This document shows, in pieces, positions 59,789 to 64,000 of a stretch of 64,000 nt of DNA. The notes beneath the pieces are model-generated. The model searched no databases. It had not been told where the DNA came from and saw only the letters and a program-made list of their open reading frames with translations. Source of the stretch: Apirhabdus apintestini. GTDB lineage: Bacteria > Pseudomonadota > Gammaproteobacteria > Enterobacterales > Enterobacteriaceae. How positions within the stretch are numbered: position 1 is the stretch's first letter; every line of letters starts with the position of its first letter. The stretch is from NCBI GenBank assembly GCA_033977085.1, contig CP138906.1:2542001-2606000 (forward strand). The letters run 5' to 3'. A program made the position numbers and the translations under genes.

Positions 59789-61151
59789 CTACATTTTTAA
59801 AAAAGATGAAAGCCTGTTTTCGAAATTTAATACAGCTTCTTGATTATCTTTTTCTGCAATGTAGAATATCTTCTCCATATCAAATCCGTTCCTCTTTGTT
59901 AGTTTATCAAAATATTTTTTGTTTCTTTTCTCTGGTTTCCCTTTTAATTTTCCAACATAAGGCAGATTGTATTGAGTATTATTGGATTTTTTAAAAATTT
60001 CCTTTTCAATTGAGTCGAAAGGTAAAAAAGCAATTTAGAAGCAATGCTTTTATTTTTCTCTAGGATTTCCTCCCTGACATCTCCATCTAAAATAACCAAT
60101 ACCTTCTCATCTCTCTCACATAGGAAAGACTCTTCTTTATTTTTTTATAAAAATCAATAACGTTCTCACAGCCTCCTATGCTAATAACCTCAATTTTTTC
60201 TTTTTTGTTGAGTGTTGACTCTTTAATGATTTTTTGCATTTTCATTTTAATATATTCCTTTAAAACAGAGTCCTCTGTTAGAATATATTTATCACTTCCT
60301 TTAAATTCAAACATAACTCCTTTAATATAACTATATCCTCTTTTCTTCAAATCAACATTCCCATTTGAATTTTCTAGGTAATAAATGTCTATGCCAATAT
60401 CATCAATAGATTTTAACATTGCAAGGGAATGTGTGGTAAATATAAAGAATTTCTCATTTTCTTCACTCGATTTCTTAATAAGCTTCACGAGCCTTATTTG
60501 AGCGTATGAGTCTAACGACATATCTATTTCGTCAATTATAATCAATTTCGTATCTGAGTTTATAATCCTAAAAATATTAATTACAAAATACTCTCCAGAG
60601 CTGAAATAATCTTCGCGTATATAGTTGCTATTTCCAACCAGTCTGAAATAATATTCCTCTCCGTTTATTTCTACTGATTTCAAATCTGAAAAATCTTTAT
60701 AGGGATATATGAAAGTTAAGAACTGGATTAGTGCTTCAGGAGTCGAATATTCACTGAATGCTATTTTAACTCTTAATTCACCATCTATTTCGTTCAATCT
60801 CGAATATGAACCATAGCGTTTCCCATATGGTACGGGAAGTTCAACAACACCTAGGTTTTTTTGATTAACAATATTTTTACAATCTATTTGGTTTATAGCT
60901 GGATTGTATTTATACTCATAATGATCACCATCGATATCTATCGACAATTCACTATTTGGATTGAATATAAATCGGTTTGATGTTTTTACAAAAATCGTAG
61001 GCTGAAATAGAATACCCATTGACTTTATTAACGTCGTTTTCCCTATGCCATTGTGGCTAACAATACAAAATATTTTACTTTCACTAAAGTCAAAGCTAGC
61101 GTTTAGATTTGATAGGTGTTGTATTTGGTTTATTGACAGTTCAAGTTTCAT
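59789..61151 (-). pseudogene. Retron-associated effector: AAA ATPase with C-terminal TOPRIM (OLD-like), frameshifted
   Basis: MKLELSINQIQHLSNLNASF, Walker A IVSHNGIGKTTLIKSMG, signature-like FSSGEYFVINIFRI, Walker B TKLIIIDEIDMSLD and H-loop FIFTTHSLAML. The frame is lost near 60150. Repaired it reads YKKNKEESFLCERDEKVLVI LDGDVREEILEKNKS, a TOPRIM-type DGD. A second break near 60035 leads to FLPFDSIEKEIFKK ... LSSFLKM and TAG at 59789. About 450 aa. Starts on the RT stop (ATGA). OLD-type nucleases are effectors in some type I retrons. Confidence 0.72.
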
Positions 61152-62098
61152 TTTACGAGACTCTTCCTAAGAAACATTTCAACTATTGTTGAACCATACT
61201 TTCTTTTTAATTTATTTATGTAAGCTTCATCAATCGTACTTATGTAATTAATCATACCGGATAAGTATCTTTTTACTTCCATTAGCTCAGGATCTTGAGA
61301 GTTAACGTTATTTAATTTTGATATATAGTGAAGCTTGGTTTCAATATTGTTTTTTATGGTTTTGTCAACAGAGATGTGTCCATCAGGCAAAATGCTGACG
61401 CCCATTATTTTACGGACACCACCTTTCTTTAAGAGTTTGGTCTTGTCAAAATTTAAAACAAATGTTTCACATTCTGAATTTATTATTTGTTGAACTGAGG
61501 AAAATATTTCATTTTTATGTATTTCCTTCTCGGACGAGATTATTAAATCATCAGAATATCGGGTGTATATGTATTCATTGGATGCGCTAAATTTTTTTAA
61601 TTTTTTATCAGCATCACTGAAAAGAATATTACTTAGTGAAGGGGATGTGGAAAACCCTACTGGTAAGCAATCATTATAGCTTACAAGGTCAACTATTTTG
61701 GGTAAATATTCATTAATATCTGATATAATAAACTCTTTAAAAATATTTTCTAACTTACTTTGAATAAAGTTTTGGGTGAAAGAGGGGAAGAAGCTTTTTA
61801 TATCTGTTTTGAAAATAAATGGGTTCAATCTATGTGGATAAACACAATCGAATACATTAACCTTTTTTCTATAAGAAAAGACTACATCATCTATGATCTC
61901 AACCCTGTTAAAGATAGCTTCATTGAGGAAGCGATGTAGCAATCGGAGCTTATTAAATCCTTCTTTATATGCTACTATTTCTCGTCCTCTGAAAGTTTTT
62001 GTCTCCAAATGGTCCATCTTATTTAAACTAAAAAAATCAACAAAATCCATTGTATTATTGAAATAAATATCAAATATTTCTTTTATCTTTATGCTCAT
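61148..62098 (-). CDS. Retron-type reverse transcriptase
   Basis: 316 aa, intact. RT motifs in order: FKTDIKSFFPSFTQNFI (first Asp), LPVGFSTSPSLSNILFSDAD (LPQG-like), YTRYSDDLIISS (YxDD catalytic pair), NFDKTKLLKKGGVRKIMGVS. Retron-sized, no maturase or endonuclease domain. A strongly structured leader precedes it and an effector follows with a 4-base overlap. It would make multicopy single-stranded DNA from that leader. Some motif variants (PVG for PQG, IMG for VTG) set it apart from the best-known retrons. Confidence 0.8.
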   Translation of the reverse strand: MSIKIKEIFDIYFNNTMDFVDFFSLNKMDHLETKTFRGREIVAYKEGFNKLRLLHRFLNEAIFNRVEIIDDVVFSYRKKVNVFDCVYPHRLNPFIFKTDIKSFFPSFTQNFIQSKLENIFKEFIISDINEYLPKIVDLVSYNDCLPVGFSTSPSLSNILFSDADKKLKKFSASNEYIYTRYSDDLIISSEKEIHKNEIFSSVQQIINSECETFVLNFDKTKLLKKGGVRKIMGVSILPDGHISVDKTIKNNIETKLHYISKLNNVNSQDPELMEVKRYLSGMINYISTIDEAYINKLKRKYGSTIVEMFLRKSLVK

Positions 62099-62164
62099 GA
62101 CGCACCACTGTTTATATCATTTTCATATAGATATCATATCGTATCTGCTGTGGAAAGACACTCT

Positions 62165-62216
62165 GGTGCTGAGGTGCTGAGGTGCTGAGGTGCTGAGGTG
62201 CTGAGGTGCTGAGGTG
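62165..62216. repeat. Six tandem copies of GGTGCTGA plus a partial copy
   Basis: An exact 8-bp unit repeated six times (62165-62212) followed by GGTG. It lies between the structured leader and the RT start. On the coding strand it reads TCAGCACC. 8 is not a multiple of 3 and the array lies outside any ORF. Confidence 0.95.
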
Positions 62217-62229
62217 TGTTATACATACA

Positions 62230-62432
62230 AAAACCGCCTCGTTACATTGTGAGTTTAAACTGAAAACCATAAGGATTTCAATAAACTACATAGTAAGCGA
62301 AGCGGCATTGTAAGTGCATTAAAGCCTGTAGAGGCCGTTTACTGACCGGAGATTCTCACTAGTCACGGCATGCAAGTAGTGTATGCCTAAAAAAACACAT
62401 GTAAAGCCCTTGAAGCTTTGTAATCTCCGGTT
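62230..62432 (-). ncRNA. Candidate retron msr-msd RNA
   Basis: Read on the minus strand. ACCGGAGATT (62431-62422) pairs with AATCTCCGGT (62354-62345) around two small hairpins (AAAGC...GGCTTT and GGCAT...ATGCC), like an msr. Then a long imperfect hairpin of about 72 nt (62305-62234) starts CCGCTTCGCTTACTATGTAG, has tip TTAT, and returns through CTCACAATGTAACGAGGCGG, like an msd. Ends and branching guanosine are not fixed. Confidence 0.55.
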
Positions 62433-62545
62433 AGACAAAATCATAATGAAGAAAGAAAATCCATTGGGGGTATCATCAAAGATGAAACATGATATTTATA
62501 TTATTAATCAAATGAATATGATACAGGTATTGTTCCTATTATCTC

Positions 62546-62803
62546 ACCTAGTTTAACGTCTTCTTAGTTCTACTCAAACATCCTCTAAGTTCTTATAATC
62601 CGCGGTGTTACGGCCCTTACTGTCTCTGTTTGTCTACTCACGTTCACAGAAATCTGCGGTAAGTTGGGCGCATGTCGTGTTATCTCCAGAAGAGATGCCT
62701 CCAAATGAAGCTCAATGCCAGACAGGTAGATGCTGCTAAACCCAGAGAGAAAGCCTATAAGCGGGCAGATGGTGCTGGTTTGTATCTTGAGGTTGGACTG
62801 ACC
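62546..62803 (+). pseudogene. Remnant of a second thrW-type integrase and its leader
   Basis: From 62546 the sequence resembles 50421 onward (TTTAACGTCTTCTTAGTTCT shared exactly, CTCACGTTCACAGAAATCTR later). At 62705 it begins MKLNARQVDAAKPREKAYKR ADGAGLYLEV, the N-terminus of the same integrase family. The reading is cut at about 62792 where unrelated sequence starts. Only TCCTATTATC of the att core remains upstream. Confidence 0.8.
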
Positions 62804-63017
62804 CCACCCCGGTAGACGATCCTGATGTATAGTTGGACTGACCCCACCAGAAGCAAGGCCAGGGAGCACAGCAGGGACGCGCAGATATATAATTATTCAA
62901 TAAATCAATAGATTATTATTACCAGTGCCTGGCGGCGCCCTTTCACTGTGATCTCGATCATAAATGTTCGCTGGCGTTTTTCGTAATATATAATTTTATA
63001 TAACGAAAAAATAATGC
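62804..63017. other. Junction sequence before the TonB receptor gene
   Basis: GTTGGACTGACCCCACC occurs at about 62791-62807 and again at 62833-62849, probably an insertion-sequence end or scar. The AT-rich remainder should contain the receptor promoter. I could not identify a convincing Fur box. Confidence 0.5.
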
Positions 63018-64000
63018 ATGAAAACTGAAATAACTCTCGCTGCGCTTCTGCCTGCGTTGGCGTCTTTGGCTCCTCTTCACACGTATGCTGCATCCAGCTC
63101 CACTCCTGAAGATGTTATGGTTGTCACTGGCAATGGTGCTGCCGATACGGCCGATTACGCTGCCGGATCGGGGTTTAAAACGAATGATATTGATATTGGC
63201 CCGCTGGGGACTAAATCCTGGGTTGATACGCCTTATTCTTCCACTACAGTCACCAAAGAGATGATTAATAATCAGCAGCTGCAAAGTGTCAGTGAGATGA
63301 TGAAATATTCTCCGAGCACGCAAATGCAGGCACGCGGTGGTATGGACGTTGGTCGTCCACAAAGCCGCGGTATGCAGGGCAGCGTAGTTGCTAATAGCCG
63401 CCTTGACGGATTGAATGTGGTATCTACTACCGCGTTTCCGGTTGAAATGCTGGAACGTATGGATGTGCTCAATAGTTTGACCGGTGCGCTGTACGGCCCG
63501 GCGAGCCCTGCAGGGCAATTTAACTTTACGGCTAAACGCCCAACTGAAGAGACGCTGCGTAAGGTCACTATCGGTTACCAGGGCCGTAGTGCGTTCACCG
63601 GCCACGCCGATCTGGGCGGCCATTTTGATGAAGAAAAACGGTTTGGTTATCGCGTCAACCTATTGGATCAGGAAGGCGAAGGCAACGTTGATGATAGCAC
63701 TCTGCGCCGCAAACTGGTTTCCGTGGCGCTCGACTGGAACATTCAGTCAGGTACACAATTACAGCTGGATGCCAGTCACTATGAATTTATTCAAAAAGGG
63801 TATGTGGGCAGCTTCAGCTATGGCCCGGGCGTTAAATTACCTTCCGCACCCAACTCAAAAGACAAAAATCTCGCGCTGAGTACGGCGGGCAACGACTTAA
63901 CCACTGATACTATTAGCACCCGCCTCGTTCACTATTTCAACGATGACTGGTCAATGAATGCGGGCGTAGGCTGGCAGCAGGCAGACCGCGCAATGCGCAG
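63018..64000 (+). CDS. TonB-dependent siderophore receptor, 5' part
   Basis: Open from ATG 63018 to the window edge (about 327 residues seen). Signal peptide MKTEITLAALLPALASLAPL HTYA. TonB box region EDVMVVTG. Plug domain with VTKEMINNQQLQSVSEMMKY, GGMDVGRPQSRGMQG and PVEMLERMDVLNSLTGALYG PASPAGQFNF, then the first barrel strands. FhuE/FcuA-like ferric-siderophore receptor. GC and codon use return to chromosomal style, so this probably marks the end of the islands. Confidence 0.88.
   Translation, partial: MKTEITLAALLPALASLAPLHTYAASSSTPEDVMVVTGNGAADTADYAAGSGFKTNDIDIGPLGTKSWVDTPYSSTTVTKEMINNQQLQSVSEMMKYSPSTQMQARGGMDVGRPQSRGMQGSVVANSRLDGLNVVSTTAFPVEMLERMDVLNSLTGALYGPASPAGQFNFTAKRPTEETLRKVTIGYQGRSAFTGHADLGGHFDEEKRFGYRVNLLDQEGEGNVDDSTLRRKLVSVALDWNIQSGTQLQLDASHYEFIQKGYVGSFSYGPGVKLPSAPNSKDKNLALSTAGNDLTTDTISTRLVHYFNDDWSMNAGVGWQQADRAMR

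Noticed and set aside
62165..62216. GGTGCTGA array as a short CRISPR or a coding repeat
   Set aside because: Head-to-tail units without spacers and outside any plausible ORF.
62870..63010. Fur box upstream of the TonB receptor
   Set aside because: AT-rich sequence gives only partial matches to the Fur consensus, so it is not annotated.

Overview
The window is enterobacterial accessory DNA. The evidence is a lambda-type lysis cassette, three copies of an IS21-family element that closely resembles IS100, a 46-bp block matching the 3' end of the tRNA-Thr gene thrW (a classic enterobacterial integration site), a ColE1-type mobilisation block and a TonB-dependent siderophore receptor at the right edge. 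Genus cannot be fixed from the sequence alone.

Layout. (1) 1-50413 is a prophage of a contractile-tailed phage, entered inside its cI-like repressor and ending at a thrW-type att site. Early genes: repressor, cro, cII, O-like initiator with internal iterons, DnaB helicase, an ead/nin-like block with two HNH-type endonucleases, rusA and a probable late antiterminator. Then a tRNA-Asn and the lysis genes S, R, Rz and Rz1. Late genes: rha, TerS, TerL, DUF1073 portal, Mu F-like head protein, DUF2213 protease/scaffold, cement protein, DUF2184 capsid, neck proteins, DUF3383 sheath, DUF3277 tube, chaperone, tape measure, baseplate hub, spike, gp25-like and J proteins, a truncated DUF2612 gene, a silent inverted fibre cassette and a DNA invertase. 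(2) Nested inside the cement-protein gene is a 15-kb satellite (20026-35109). It has its own integrase, AlpA, TumE/TumA, P4-type control region, primase-helicase and a 12-copy iteron array. Unusually, it also carries a five-gene baseplate module syntenic with the helper's own, plus a second TerS. (3) 50414-62545 is an integrative mobilisable element at the same thrW site. It has a P4-type integrase, AlpA, MobC/MobA with a nested MobB-like gene, and a retron-like operon (structured leader, reverse transcriptase, ATPase-TOPRIM effector). A remnant of a second integrase follows, then the TonB receptor.

How the parts fit together (inference). The satellite would excise at the 7-bp core CTGTACC, restoring the helper's cement gene. 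It would replicate from its iterons with its own primase, redirect the helper terminase through its TerS, possibly modify head assembly through small proteins that share the scaffold's C-terminal motif, and replace the centre of the helper baseplate with its own hub and spike proteins.

Caveat. More than thirty genes carry single-base frameshifts, mostly at homopolymers, at AGCT-containing sequences (especially CGAGCT) and at CCWGG. The three IS copies each have different indels although their target duplications are perfect. This looks more like long-read base-calling error than decay. Genes marked pseudogene only because of such indels are probably intact in the organism.
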